NCBI RefSeq assembly: GCF_032917945.1
Contig: NZ_CP136624.1
Location: 8,184,001-8,248,000, forward strand
DNA from: Bradyrhizobium sp. sBnM-33
GTDB lineage: Bacteria > Pseudomonadota > Alphaproteobacteria > Rhizobiales > Xanthobacteraceae
Length of the DNA stretch: 64,000 bases
Direction: 5' to 3'
The position numbers and the translations under genes are program-made. The number at the start of each line of letters is the position of its first letter. Position 1 is the first letter of the stretch. Below, piece by piece: positions 51,108 through 64,000 of this stretch. The notes beneath the pieces were generated by a model. The model had not been told where the DNA came from. It searched no databases and saw only the letters and a list, made by a program, of their open reading frames with translations.

Positions 51108-52919
51108 ATGGAAAGACGCCTGGCAGCCATCGTCTGCGCTGACGTCGCCGGCTATTCCCGAATGATGGGGGCCGACGAGGCGGGGACGCACGCCACGTTC
51201 AAGGCCCATCGAAGCGCGATCTATCCGATCATCCTCAATCACGGCGGCCGCCTGGTGAAGAATACCGGCGACGGCTTCCTGCTGGAATTTCCCTCTATCG
51301 TCGGCGCCATCGAGGCCGCGGTCGCGATGCAGATGGTGATGGCGGAGCGCAACGAGCACCTGCCCGCCGATCGCGCCATGCAGTTTCGCATGGGCATCCA
51401 CATGGGTGACGTGATGGCCGACGAGGACGAGGTGTTCGGCGACGACGTCAACATCGCGGTCCGCCTCGAATCGGTTGCCGCTCCCGGCGGCGTGGCGGTT
51501 TCGGGCAAGGCCTGTCATGAGGCCGGCAAACGCCTCAGCGTCACATTCGTCGATGCCGGTCCCTACCGGTTCAAGAATATCGAGGAGCCGATCCATGTCT
51601 GGACCTGGCAGCCTGGGGGTGTCGATAGCGGCCCGGCCCGTAAAGCCGCGTCCGAGACATCGGCCACGAATCTGCCTGCCCAGTATCGCACCGCGATCGT
51701 GGGCGTGCTCCCATTCGCGAATTTGAGCGAGAGCGCTGACGAGTATTTTTCTGACGGGCTGACCGAGGACCTGATCCACGCGCTTTCGCTGCAGTCGTTC
51801 TATCGGGTGCTGAGCCGGAACTCGACGTTCTCGTTCAAGAGCAAGAACGTGAGCACGCGCCTGATCGCGCGCGAGATCGACGCCACCTACCTGATTCAGG
51901 GCTCGGTGCGCCGCGCCGCCAACAAGATCCGCGTCACGGCCGAGTTGATCGCCCCTGAAACCGGCGAGCAATTGTGGACCGGCCGATTCGACCGCGATAT
52001 GGGCGACCTGTTCGCGATGCAGGACGAGCTCACCACCAGCCTGTCGGCGGCGATCGCGGCCGAGATCTACCGGGCGGAGGCGTCCGCCCCGCCCCGCTCC
52101 TCGTCGAACGACATCACGGCCTGGGATCGATTCCTGAAGGGGCTGTCGCACTACTACCTGCAGACCAAGACGGATTTCGAGATCGCGATCGGGTTGTTCA
52201 AGGAAGCCATCGCGCTCGATCCGACGCTATCGATCGCGCGTGCCTATCTCGCCACCATCCAGACCCAGGCCATCCATTTCGGGTGGATCAAGGGCACGCG
52301 CGAAGTGTGGGATACCGCGATGAGTCTTGCGGAGAGCAGCGTCCGGCTCGATCCTCGTTCGTCCTTTGCGTTTCAGATTCTCGCCTATCTGCATGCACTG
52401 GAAGGGCACTACGAGGCAGCGATGGATGCCGCCAAGCGGGCGGTCGGGCTCAACCCCTACGACATGGGCGCCCGTGGCGTGCTCGGCGCGTGTCATCTCT
52501 ACATCGGCGAACACCGGGCCGCCGTCGAATTGTTTACGATGGCAGCACAGCGCGGTAACAGCGACCCCCGATACCAGTTTGCGGCGTTCAACGCATTCAG
52601 CCACTATCTTCTCGGTCAATACGACGCCTCGCTGTCATGGGCCCGCGAGGCTCTATACGCAAATCCCAATCATCTGCAGGCGCTCGCGATACGGGTGGCT
52701 GCGCTTGCCCAGTTGGGACGAACCGCCGAAGCAGCCGACGCTACTGAGGTCCTGCTCGGCAACTATCCGACGCTGACCGTAGAGCGATTTTTGCGGAATT
52801 TTAACTGGAAGGTCCCGGCCGACATCGCTCATTTCCGCGACGGACTTTTGAAGGCCGGCATCCCTTTCAGCAAATTGATGCTCGTCGAATCCTCGCCAAA
52901 GCTCGCCGCAGATTCCTGA
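51108..52919 (+). CDS. Class III adenylate/guanylate cyclase with TolB-like and TPR domains, copy 2
   Basis: A 603-residue paralogue of the gene at 40598. Cyclase residues: Asp12 (CADVAGYSRMM), Asp55 (VKNTGDGFLLEF), Asn115 and Arg119 (DDVNIAVRLE). Then TolB-like region IVGVLPFANLSESADEYFSD, DATYLIQGSVRRAANKIRVT and TPR helices (SFAFQILAYLHALEGHYEAA). All metal and transition-state residues are kept, so it is likely active. Two such proteins 10 kb apart imply parallel signalling inputs through different TPR partners. Confidence 0.88.
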   Translation: MERRLAAIVCADVAGYSRMMGADEAGTHATFKAHRSAIYPIILNHGGRLVKNTGDGFLLEFPSIVGAIEAAVAMQMVMAERNEHLPADRAMQFRMGIHMGDVMADEDEVFGDDVNIAVRLESVAAPGGVAVSGKACHEAGKRLSVTFVDAGPYRFKNIEEPIHVWTWQPGGVDSGPARKAASETSATNLPAQYRTAIVGVLPFANLSESADEYFSDGLTEDLIHALSLQSFYRVLSRNSTFSFKSKNVSTRLIAREIDATYLIQGSVRRAANKIRVTAELIAPETGEQLWTGRFDRDMGDLFAMQDELTTSLSAAIAAEIYRAEASAPPRSSSNDITAWDRFLKGLSHYYLQTKTDFEIAIGLFKEAIALDPTLSIARAYLATIQTQAIHFGWIKGTREVWDTAMSLAESSVRLDPRSSFAFQILAYLHALEGHYEAAMDAAKRAVGLNPYDMGARGVLGACHLYIGEHRAAVELFTMAAQRGNSDPRYQFAAFNAFSHYLLGQYDASLSWAREALYANPNHLQALAIRVAALAQLGRTAEAADATEVLLGNYPTLTVERFLRNFNWKVPADIAHFRDGLLKAGIPFSKLMLVESSPKLAADS

Positions 52920-53075
52920 GCGTGTGTAAGCTGGTCGATTGACACGGCGTCGAATTCCGCCAAAACTTGCGTACACCCTGAAGTAGCGTGCCGCCAATTT
53001 TCTTTTTCAAGATCGTCATCCGCATCGCATTGAAGGCGGACCGTTTCCATACTTTGCGCCTTTGAGATTGAAGCC

Positions 53076-53711
53076 ATGTCAGATAGCCCCATTGGACAGA
53101 TTCCCGTTTCGCCCAACAATCCCTGCCCGTTTCTGCGCGCATTGGTCGCCAATGGCTATGTCGGCGGCCATGTCGTGCCGCTCTCGCAACTCTCCGAAAT
53201 GATCGGATTGGCAAGCGGCGAAACCGGTTCTGCCCAAAAGAAGGTGCGGCTGAAAGCCTCGATGATCGCCATCATTGCCAACGGCCTCCGACCGCTGCGC
53301 GTTTTCAAGAGCGCAAGGTCTGGTGCCGTGCTCGACGAGCTGCGCGACGGGCCGCTCGACAAGCATGGCGGCGGTTCACGCATCCTCGACGCCGAAGCAA
53401 ACGTCCATGAAGACCAAATCGAACGGCTCGCCAGCTTCGGCAAGGACTGCAAAGATCCCGCTGGAGGCATCGAGATCGGGCTGACAGCGAAAGAAATCGA
53501 GGCCTTCATGGCAGACAATATCAAGCGCAACGATGCGGCGCGCTGGTACTTCCCGATCCTGATGAAGGGCGAATGGCCGGTCCTGCTGAAAATCCTCGGC
53601 AAGGGCGAAGGCGAAGCGCGCTACCTTAGCGTCGCCGAGGTCAGGATACTGTTCGTCCAGCGGCGCTTGCCCGAGCGGATCACGGCACGGTTGCCGAAGC
53701 CGGCGGCCTAA
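53076..53711 (+). CDS. Hypothetical protein
   Basis: A 211-residue cytosolic protein with no recognised domain. Notable pieces: the N-terminal SPNNPCPFLRALVANGYVGG, a helical region TAKEIEAFMADNIKRNDAAR and a C-terminal SVAEVRILFVQRRLPERI. Composition and length are normal for a stable protein. It stands alone, 156 bases after the cyclase gene, with no partner to suggest a role. Confidence 0.6.
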   Translation: MSDSPIGQIPVSPNNPCPFLRALVANGYVGGHVVPLSQLSEMIGLASGETGSAQKKVRLKASMIAIIANGLRPLRVFKSARSGAVLDELRDGPLDKHGGGSRILDAEANVHEDQIERLASFGKDCKDPAGGIEIGLTAKEIEAFMADNIKRNDAARWYFPILMKGEWPVLLKILGKGEGEARYLSVAEVRILFVQRRLPERITARLPKPAA

Positions 53712-53725
53712 CCACGAACACAGTT

Positions 53726-53891
53726 GTCATACGCGGGCTTGACCCGCGTAGCCATCGTCCGCGCCAGCGGACAACACGATTCATTCGAAGCAGGATGGAT
53801 TGCCGGGTCCCGGCTACGCCGAGAGCTTCGCCGGGCACCACAGCGTGAGGCAGGCGAAGCTTTAGCGGAGACGGCAAGCCCGGCAATGACG
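53726..53891. repeat. Dispersed palindromic repeat region, family C-like
   Basis: GTCATACGCGGGCTTGACCC at one end and GGCAAGCCCGGCAATGAC at the other, with inner ATGGATTGCCGGGTCCCGGC. It fills the gap between two convergent genes. Confidence 0.75.
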
Positions 53892-53893
53892 AG

Positions 53894-54841
53894 TCACTTG
53901 AACAGCGGCGTCCCCGGGACGAACGCATCGAACGCCGCCCAGAATTGCGAGCGATAGCGGTCCTGCTCCTGCAGGATCTCGTGCTTGGAGCCGGCGATGA
54001 CCAGATGCGAGCCGGCGCGCAGGTGATAGGCGAATTCCTCGATCGCGGCGGTGGAAACAATGGTGTCGTTGCTGGCGGCCAGCATCAGGATCGGTTGGCG
54101 GATCTCGGACGGGTAGTTCACGCCGCGAAAGGTATGCATTGCCCTGAACGCGGTATCGGCCCAGGCCACCGTCGGCGAGCCGATGCCGAGCGTCGGATCT
54201 TCTTCCAGGATCGCGGCATTGCGGGCATAGCGCACGGGATCGCTGGTGAAGGGATTGTTGATGAAGGATTCCGTTCCAGTCAGCGCATCGCCGCCGCCGG
54301 GCACGTAGCGGCCGCCCTGCCCCATCAGCCGCATGATCCGAAGCAGCGCCCGCGTCGGAAATGACGTCGTGCGCCCCGGCAGGTCGATCATCGGCGCCGA
54401 CAGCACCATGCGGTCGAACCAGCGTTTCCCCGCATGCGCCACCCGCAGCATGACCGCGCCGCCCATCGAATGCGCCAGCGCGAAATAGGGCGGCGGACAA
54501 TCCGGCAGCACCACCTGCTGCACGAACGTTTCGACATCGACCTCGAAATCGGAGAAGTCGCGGACATAGCCCTTGCGCGGGTCGCGCAGGCGGCGCGAGG
54601 AATGCCCCTGGCCGCGCCAGTCGATCATCGCCACCGCAAAACCGCGATCGCGCAAATCGCGCACCGTCTCGAAATATTTTTCAATCTGCTCGCTGCGCCC
54701 GGTGAAGACGCAGACCGTGCCCTTGCGGCCCGCCGGCGGGGCCCAACGCGCGAACCGCAATTCCGCGCCGTCGGGCGTCTTGATGGTGCCCGAGACGACG
54801 TCCTCCGGAACCGGATTGGCAGGGATCGAGACAAGCGTCAT
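53894..54841 (-). CDS. Alpha/beta hydrolase, lysophospholipase (PldB)-like
   Basis: A 315-residue serine hydrolase of the monoglyceride-lipase/PldB type. Oxyanion and nucleophile are GRSEQIEKYFETVRDLRDRG and the elbow LAHSMGGAVMLRVAHA (Ser in HSMGG). The acid and His lie in LMLAASNDTIVS and VIAGSKHEILQEQDRYRSQF. The start is uncertain: neither ATG 54841 nor ATG 54892 has a good ribosome site; the shorter form fits the family better. Divergent from hsp20. Confidence 0.85.
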   Translation of the reverse strand: MTLVSIPANPVPEDVVSGTIKTPDGAELRFARWAPPAGRKGTVCVFTGRSEQIEKYFETVRDLRDRGFAVAMIDWRGQGHSSRRLRDPRKGYVRDFSDFEVDVETFVQQVVLPDCPPPYFALAHSMGGAVMLRVAHAGKRWFDRMVLSAPMIDLPGRTTSFPTRALLRIMRLMGQGGRYVPGGGDALTGTESFINNPFTSDPVRYARNAAILEEDPTLGIGSPTVAWADTAFRAMHTFRGVNYPSEIRQPILMLAASNDTIVSTAAIEEFAYHLRAGSHLVIAGSKHEILQEQDRYRSQFWAAFDAFVPGTPLFK

Positions 54842-54912
54842 GAGGGGACCGGCTAGTAAGGAGGGGCTGGAAATCAAGTCGGGAAGCATCAAAAACGGCC
54901 ATTTTGGGCCCT

Positions 54913-54940
54913 CTTGAACGCCTTTTCATCCCTCCCATAT
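54913..54940 (+). promoter_or_regulatory. Heat-shock (RpoH-type) promoter of hsp20
   Basis: CTTGAA at 54913-54918, 15-base gap, CCCATAT at 54934-54940. This fits the alphaproteobacterial RpoH pattern CTTG-N17-CYTATNT closely. A housekeeping reading (TTGAAC, 18 bases, TATCAT) overlaps it, so the sigma factor is not decided. Start would be near 54948, giving a leader of about 125 bases. Confidence 0.6.
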
Positions 54941-55018
54941 CATCTCCGTGCAGGCCGCTACCAGTGTTTCGGAACCGGAAGCAAAGGCTCCCAACCCTGA
55001 GGCTGCACAGGACCAAAG

Positions 55019-55069
55019 CCCGGCCCGATGGCGGGCGGGTTAATTGCAACAGTCGCTCAATGGAGGACT
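55019..55069 (+). promoter_or_regulatory. ROSE-type RNA thermometer in the hsp20 leader
   Basis: The last hairpin is AGTC-G-CTC, loop AATG, GAG-GACT (55051-55069): it pairs the GGAGG ribosome site with TCGCT, leaving G55055 bulged. T-C/T-GCT opposite the ribosome site with that bulged G is the diagnostic core of ROSE elements, first found in Bradyrhizobium small heat-shock genes. Upstream is a second hairpin, CCC-G-GCCCG-ATGG-CGGGC-GGG (55019-55039). The structure should melt at heat-shock temperature and free the ribosome site 8 bases before the ATG. Confidence 0.75.
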
Positions 55070-55074
55070 ACACT

Positions 55075-55542
55075 ATGCGTACCTACGATCTCACCCCGTT
55101 TTATCGTTCCACCGTCGGCTTCGACCGCTTCTTCAACCTACTGGATCAGGTGACCTCCGACGGCAGCCCCGGTTATCCGCCCTACAACATCGAGCGCACC
55201 GGTGAGAACGCCTACCGCATCAGCGTTGCGGTTTCCGGCTTCTCGCAGGGCGAGCTTTCGATCGTCGCGAAGGAAAACACGCTGACGATCAAGGGCGAGA
55301 AGACCGCCAACGAGAACGGCAAAGACAAATCCGAAGTGCTGTACCGCGGTATCGCCGCACGCGCCTTCGAACGTGTCTTCCAGCTTGCCGATTTCGTGCA
55401 GGTGAAGAACGCCTCGCTCGAGAACGGCCTGCTCCACGTCGACCTCGTCCGCGAGATCCCCGAGGCCAAAAAGCCGCGCAGCATTCCGATCAATTCGGGC
55501 GCGCAGGCCCCGCAGGTGGTCGACGCTTCGGTCGCCGCGTAA
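55075..55542 (+). CDS. Small heat-shock protein Hsp20 (class A)
   Basis: A 155-residue alpha-crystallin-domain chaperone. It starts MRTYDLTPFYRSTVGFDRFF, then the core YPPYNIERTGENAYRISVAV, LSIVAKENTLTIKGEKTANE and the family signature ASLENGLLHVDLVREIPE (G-x-L), with the tail IPINSG. It holds denatured proteins in large oligomers in the cytoplasm. ATG 55075 is fixed by GGAGG 8 bases upstream. It has its own heat-shock-like promoter, a ROSE leader and a strong terminator, and is monocistronic. Confidence 0.95.
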   Translation: MRTYDLTPFYRSTVGFDRFFNLLDQVTSDGSPGYPPYNIERTGENAYRISVAVSGFSQGELSIVAKENTLTIKGEKTANENGKDKSEVLYRGIAARAFERVFQLADFVQVKNASLENGLLHVDLVREIPEAKKPRSIPINSGAQAPQVVDASVAA

Positions 55543-55577
55543 CACGGTAGGTTCAGCCGGTATTGGCTGAACGCGAA

Positions 55578-55607
55578 AACGCCCCGGGAAACTGGGGCGT
55601 TTTTTTG
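55578..55607 (+). terminator. Intrinsic terminator of hsp20
   Basis: AACGCCCC, loop GGGAAACT, GGGGCGTT then a T-run of seven in total. Confidence 0.92.
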
Positions 55608-55800
55608 TGCGCGCATGACGAAGACGCGCAATCCGGCTCCGCTCATTAACAACGAATTTAAATGATGTCCGCTTCTGCAACGACTATTTGACCGCGTGCC
55701 CCGGCACCCGCGGGGCCAAGACGCGTAACGCTTGCAGTTCGACGACGTATTCACCTTTGCACCCAGCGCTTCAACAGACGTATCAAATCAGGAGAGATCG

Positions 55801-56577
55801 ATGACAAAGTTACGGATCGTTGCGGCGCTCGCCGCCAGTGTGTTTGCGGGATCGTTCGGGGTTCTTGCGGCACCGGCGCAGGCCGCAGCACCGCTCAAAG
55901 TGAAAAATGTCGTGCTGGTGCACGGCGCGTGGGCCGATGGATCGAGCTGGTCGAAAGTCATTCCGCGGCTGCAGGCAGCGGGACTTCACGTCACCGCAGT
56001 TCAGAATCCGCTGACCTCGCTGGAAGATTCCGTGGCCGCAACGCGCCGCGCACTGGCGGAACAGGATGGCCCGACAGTGCTGGTGGCGCATTCCTGGGGC
56101 GGAACCGTCATCAGTGAAGTCGGCACCGACCCGAAGGTCACGGGGCTCGTCTATATCGCGGCGCGCGCGCCCGATGCCGGCGAGGATTTCGTCGCGCTTT
56201 CGCAGAAATTTCCAGCCGGCCCGGCGCGGGCTGGCGTCCAGGAACATGACGGCTTCACCACGTTGTCCGAGGACGCGTTCCTGAAGTATTTCGCAAACGG
56301 GGTCGACCCCAAGACCGCGAAAGTTCTGTACGCCGTGCAATGGCCGACCGCGGCTTCCATTTTCGCCGGCCGCACCACCGCAGCCGCCTGGCACAGCAAG
56401 CCGAGCTGGTATGCCGTGTCGAAGCAGGACTACACCATCAATCCTGACCTCGAGCGATTTCTGGCCAAGCGGATGAATGCCACGACGGTCGAGCTGGAGG
56501 CCGGCCACCTGTCGCTGGTCTCGCAGCCCGACAAGGTCGCCGACCTGATCCTGGCCGCTGCCGGACAGCACGAATAG
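55801..56577 (+). CDS. Exported alpha/beta hydrolase
   Basis: A 258-residue alpha/beta hydrolase with a signal peptide (MTKLRIVAALAASVFAGSFG, cut after AQA). Oxyanion strand NVVLVHGAWADGSSW, nucleophile elbow VLVAHSWGGTVISEVG and the catalytic His in VELEAGHLSLVSQPDKV. It resembles periplasmic EstC/salicylate-esterase-like hydrolases. ATG 55801 follows AGGAG. Substrate unknown. A strong terminator follows. Confidence 0.85.
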   Translation: MTKLRIVAALAASVFAGSFGVLAAPAQAAAPLKVKNVVLVHGAWADGSSWSKVIPRLQAAGLHVTAVQNPLTSLEDSVAATRRALAEQDGPTVLVAHSWGGTVISEVGTDPKVTGLVYIAARAPDAGEDFVALSQKFPAGPARAGVQEHDGFTTLSEDAFLKYFANGVDPKTAKVLYAVQWPTAASIFAGRTTAAAWHSKPSWYAVSKQDYTINPDLERFLAKRMNATTVELEAGHLSLVSQPDKVADLILAAAGQHE

Positions 56578-56591
56578 CTCACTGCAATGAG

Positions 56592-56625
56592 AAAACGCCC
56601 GGGGACACCCGGGGCGTTTTGTTTT
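56592..56625 (+). terminator. Intrinsic terminator of the exported hydrolase
   Basis: AAAACGCCC and GGGCGTTTT around an inner GGG-CCC palindrome, then GTTTTG. Confidence 0.85.
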
Positions 56626-56626
56626 G

Positions 56627-56713
56627 GTAGCCCGGATGGAGCGCAGCGCAATCCGGGGTCTTTCGCGAGCGGATAATGTCATCCCGGATTGCGCTGCGCT
56701 CCATCCGGGCTAC
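56627..56713. repeat. Dispersed palindromic repeat, family D, copy 2
   Basis: Arms GTAGCCCGGATGGAGCGCAG and CTGCGCTCCATCCGGGCTAC; the only difference from copy 1 arms is compensatory (GCGCAGCGC for GCGAAGCGA), which keeps pairing. Confidence 0.9.
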
Positions 56714-56720
56714 AGGTGCC

Positions 56721-57452
56721 TCACTCCAGCGCCTGCACCTGCGGCATCTCCTGCGTCGGCGCGATCTGCGGGGCGGGCTTGGCCGGGACCGAACCCGTCA
56801 CCGCCGGCGAAGCTGCCGCCTGAACTTCGGTCGGCTTCGGTGCAGGCGCTGCAGCCTGCTGGACCGGCGCCGGTGCAGGTTTGGCGGCGACCGGACTGGC
56901 CTTCGGCATCGGCACCGCCCGGCTCGCCACGTGGGAGGCCGGCCGCTGCGGCCGCGGCGCGGCCTGGACGTTGGCGGGCGTGGCCGGAGCGTGGGCCTGT
57001 GGCGGCGGAGCCCCCGGAAGCGCGCTGTGCTCCTCGTAGAAATTGTCGCCCATGCGATGGGACGGCACGAAGCGGATAATCCGGCCGTTGCGTGCGTCGA
57101 TCACCAGCCGGCCGTCCTCGCCGCCGCGCTCGAGCGCCGCAATCGTGTAAACGAAGCCGCGCAGCCTCGGGATACCGAGCGGCAAGAATCCATTATCGCG
57201 CAGCACGGAATAGACTTCCGTCGACGGCAACAGTCCCGGACCGTATTCATATTGCGGCGCGGCTCCGTAGCGCGGTCCGGGCTCGTAGTACGGCCCGGGA
57301 ACCGGTTGCGGTGCCACCGCGTAGGGAGCGTCGAAATCCGATGCCGGCCTGTATGGTGAGCGCCCGATTTCATAAGGCCCGGGCACCTGCGCCTGCGCGC
57401 CGCCCGCTAGAAGGACCAGTCCCGCCGCCAAAGATCCCGTGAACAACTTCAT
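56721..57452 (-). CDS. Exported Pro/Ala-rich protein
   Basis: A 243-residue protein with signal peptide MKLFTGSLAAGLVLLAGGAQ. The first half has a Tyr/Pro-rich segment (YEPGPRYGAAPQYEYGPG) and an ordered stretch LPSTEVYSVLRDNGFLPLGI, RLRGFVYTIAALERGGEDGR that looks like a small folded domain with homology to PRC/PepSY-like motifs. The second half is a low-complexity proline/alanine/glutamine spacer. ATG 57452 is chosen by the signal peptide. Periplasmic or cell-wall role likely; function unknown. Confidence 0.65.
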   Translation of the reverse strand: MKLFTGSLAAGLVLLAGGAQAQVPGPYEIGRSPYRPASDFDAPYAVAPQPVPGPYYEPGPRYGAAPQYEYGPGLLPSTEVYSVLRDNGFLPLGIPRLRGFVYTIAALERGGEDGRLVIDARNGRIIRFVPSHRMGDNFYEEHSALPGAPPPQAHAPATPANVQAAPRPQRPASHVASRAVPMPKASPVAAKPAPAPVQQAAAPAPKPTEVQAAASPAVTGSVPAKPAPQIAPTQEMPQVQALE

Positions 57453-57932
57453 CACCGAAAGCTCCTGTAAGCCCCGCAGCCTCCGGACCGTAGCCGGAGC
57501 ATTTTTGCTCACTCACCAGACGGCCCGGGGCGAATTTCATTGCGAAATCCGGCGGTCCTTGGGCCGCATCGGGGCGCCGCTGCCGCAAACTCCAGCGGGC
57601 GGCTTTTCCCCCGGGCCACCAAGCGCCGATCCGCATGCAAGCGAGGACTTTCACGCGCTTGTGTGATAAAGAAAAATTTGGCATGGTCGAAGTTAGGACA
57701 GTATCACTGTCTCAATTGCGGAGCCGTCCCGGCACAGGGATTGCAACGAAACCGTGGCGCCACGAGCTCCAGGGCAGTGCAGGCAAGGCCGTTCCTCAGG
57801 GACGTTGAACGCCCAAGCCTGAATTTAAGAAATTGCGGCTCGCGGCGGACGAGCGGTGGCCCGGTGGGTGCCGCAAGCGTCCAAGGTGCGCCGACGATGC
57901 GGTGAGGCCCTTAGCCTTTTGAGAGGAATGAG
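57453..57932. other. Upstream region of gltB
   Basis: About 480 bases containing the promoters of the divergent Pro/Ala-rich gene and gltB. An AT-rich stretch lies at 57660-57710. I see no other gene, no repeat and no convincing operator. gltB is preceded by GAGAGGAATGAG. Confidence 0.5.
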
Positions 57933-62681
<4,749 letters not shown>

Positions 62682-62692
62682 CTACACGAGCC

Positions 62693-62777
62693 CGTCATTG
62701 CGAGCGCAGCGAAGCAATCCATAGCACCACAAGCCGAACCTTGGATTGCTTCGTCGATGACGCTCCTCGCAATGACG
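62693..62777. repeat. Dispersed palindromic repeat, family A, copy 5
   Basis: Same orientation as copies 2 and 4: CGTCATTGCGAGCGCAGCG first, GACGCTCCTCGCAATGACG last. It lies between gltB and gltD, so it is transcribed within an operon. Confidence 0.9.
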
Positions 62778-62831
62778 GAGGGTGACACAAATAGATAGAT
62801 GCGAACGAGAGATGCAGGGGCATCAGGTTTA

Positions 62832-64000
62832 ATGGGCAAGATCACAGGTTTCCTCGAGATAGATCGGAACGAACGCAAGTATGCGCCGGTCGCCGAGCGG
62901 TTGCAGCATTTTCGCGAATTCGTCATTCCACTGAGCGAGAAAGACACGCGCGACCAGGCCGCGCGCTGCATGAATTGCGGCATTCCGTATTGCCACGGCA
63001 CCGGCTCGGTGGCGCCGGGTACGCCGGGCTGCCCGGTCAATAACCAGATCCCCGATTTCAATGACCTCGTCTATCAGGGCAACTGGGAAGAAGCCTCGCG
63101 CAACCTGCACTCCACCAACAATTTCCCTGAGTTCACCGGCCGCATTTGTCCGGCGCCGTGCGAGGCGTCCTGCACGCTCAACATCGACGACAACCCAGTC
63201 ACCATCAAGACCATCGAATGCGCCATAGCGGACCGCGCATTTGAGAATGGCTGGGTCAAGCCGGAAATCCCCACGGTTAAGACCGGCAAGAAGATTGCCG
63301 TTGTCGGGTCGGGCCCGGCTGGGATGGCGTGCGCGCAGCAGCTCGCGCGCGCCGGCCATGACGTCCACCTCTATGAGAAGTTCGCCAAGGCGGGCGGATT
63401 GCTTCGTTACGGCATTCCCGACTTCAAGATGGAAAAGCACATCATCGACCGCCGCGTGGCGCAGATGGAGGCTGAGGGCGTGACGTTCCATTACGGCGTC
63501 CATATCGGCGGCACCTCGCAAGGCGCGATCGATCCGCGCGAACTGCTCAACCAGTATGACGCCGTGGCGCTGACCGGCGGCGCTGAAGCCGGCCGCGATC
63601 TGCCGATCCCCGGCCGCGACCTCGACGGCATCCATTTCGCGATGGATTTCCTGCCGCAGCAGAACCGCCGCGTCTCCTCCGAGCCGCTCGGCGACGTGAA
63701 GGAAATTCTCGCCGGTGGCAAGCATGTCGTCGTGATCGGCGGCGGTGACACCGGCTCGGACTGCATCGGCACCTCGCTTCGGCAGGGCGCAAAGTCCGTG
63801 ACTCAGCTTGAAATCATGCCGGCGCCGCCTGAGCACGAGAACAAGGGCGTGACCTGGCCGAACTGGCCGTTGAAAATGCGGACCTCGTCGAGCCAGGCCG
63901 AAGGGGCTATCCGCGAATACGCGGTGCTGACGCAGAAGTTTTCGGGCATCGACGGCAAGGTGCAGAAGCTGCACAGCGTGAAAGTCGACGACAAGTTCAA
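62832..64000 (+). CDS. gltD: Glutamate synthase small subunit, 5-prime part
   Basis: 389 codons to the window edge without a stop. The N-terminus has the 4Fe-4S ligand set [20 protein letters not shown] (Cys46, 49, 54, with Cys67 next) and [12 protein letters not shown], then the FAD site [20 protein letters not shown] and, later, the NADPH site [20 protein letters not shown]. This is GltD, which passes electrons from NADPH to GltB. ATG 62832 is the family start ([12 protein letters not shown]); its ribosome site is weak (CAGGTTTA). Confidence 0.97.
   Translation, partial: MGKITGFLEIDRNERKYAPVAERLQHFREFVIPLSEKDTRDQAARCMNCGIPYCHGTGSVAPGTPGCPVNNQIPDFNDLVYQGNWEEASRNLHSTNNFPEFTGRICPAPCEASCTLNIDDNPVTIKTIECAIADRAFENGWVKPEIPTVKTGKKIAVVGSGPAGMACAQQLARAGHDVHLYEKFAKAGGLLRYGIPDFKMEKHIIDRRVAQMEAEGVTFHYGVHIGGTSQGAIDPRELLNQYDAVALTGGAEAGRDLPIPGRDLDGIHFAMDFLPQQNRRVSSEPLGDVKEILAGGKHVVVIGGGDTGSDCIGTSLRQGAKSVTQLEIMPAPPEHENKGVTWPNWPLKMRTSSSQAEGAIREYAVLTQKFSGIDGKVQKLHSVKVDDKF

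Noticed and set aside
57678..57693. Possible sigma-54 promoter TGGCAT before gltB
   Set aside because: The -12 element TTGC is missing at the required spacing.

Overview
The window looks like chromosome of a Bradyrhizobium-type alphaproteobacterium. It is GC-rich. It carries several families of short dispersed inverted repeats of the kind common in Bradyrhizobium and Rhodopseudomonas, many orphan tripartite-tricarboxylate (Bug/TctC) binding proteins, a cpdR cell-cycle regulator and an MmgR/suhB-type small RNA. This assignment rests on gene content and recalled family resemblance, not on a search.

Layout. 1-6264: a probable D-amino-acid module, with a class IV aminotransferase (cut by the window edge), a GltIJKL-type ABC transporter, a LysR regulator and a divergent DadA-like dehydrogenase. 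Two matching ATGCAA-N3-TTGCAT palindromes lie in the divergent promoter region. 6.5-9.7 kb: a complete TctCBA transporter. 10-15.8 kb: a PCMT-like methyltransferase, an M20 peptidase, a luciferase-like flavin monooxygenase and a benzoylformate-decarboxylase-like ThDP enzyme. 16-21 kb: a visibly AT-richer stretch with hypothetical secreted proteins, an HExxH protein between direct repeats, a broken tyrosine recombinase and dispersed repeats; it reads as a decayed islet. 21-26.4 kb: GFA-like protein, old yellow enzyme, ModE-like regulator, aldehyde dehydrogenase, SDR and a small zinc ribbon.

26.4-31.5 kb: a two-gene membrane protein/GNAT-like operon of unknown role, then an envelope-stress-like group (PspA-family protein plus two tandem YiaA paralogues) divergent from a TetR regulator, with three TGAGC-N3-GCTCA palindromes between them. 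31.6-36.7 kb: Rieske ferredoxin, two ACMSD-like amidohydrolases and a flavin dehydrogenase. 36.8-42.6 kb: osmoregulated periplasmic glucan genes (Tat-exported OpgG/OpgD protein and OpgH), a cyclase-TPR protein and tRNA-Val(GAC). 42.7-46.2 kb: cpdR, N-formylglutamate amidohydrolase, the small RNA, a HisN/SuhB-family phosphatase and an isochorismatase-fold hydrolase. 46.3-53.7 kb: two tandem Bug proteins without TctA/B, a LysR regulator, TauE-like and LysE-like transporters and a second cyclase-TPR paralogue. 53.9-57.5 kb: a lysophospholipase-like hydrolase, an hsp20 gene with a heat-shock-like promoter and a ROSE-type thermosensor hairpin, an exported hydrolase and a Pro/Ala-rich protein. 57.9-64 kb: gltB and the start of gltD, with a dispersed repeat between them.

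The most interesting signals are regulatory: the small RNA at 44.4-44.5 kb, the ROSE thermometer at 55.0 kb, and the operator-like palindrome sets at 4.7-4.9 kb and 30.7-30.8 kb. No CRISPR array, prophage or large biosynthetic cluster was seen.
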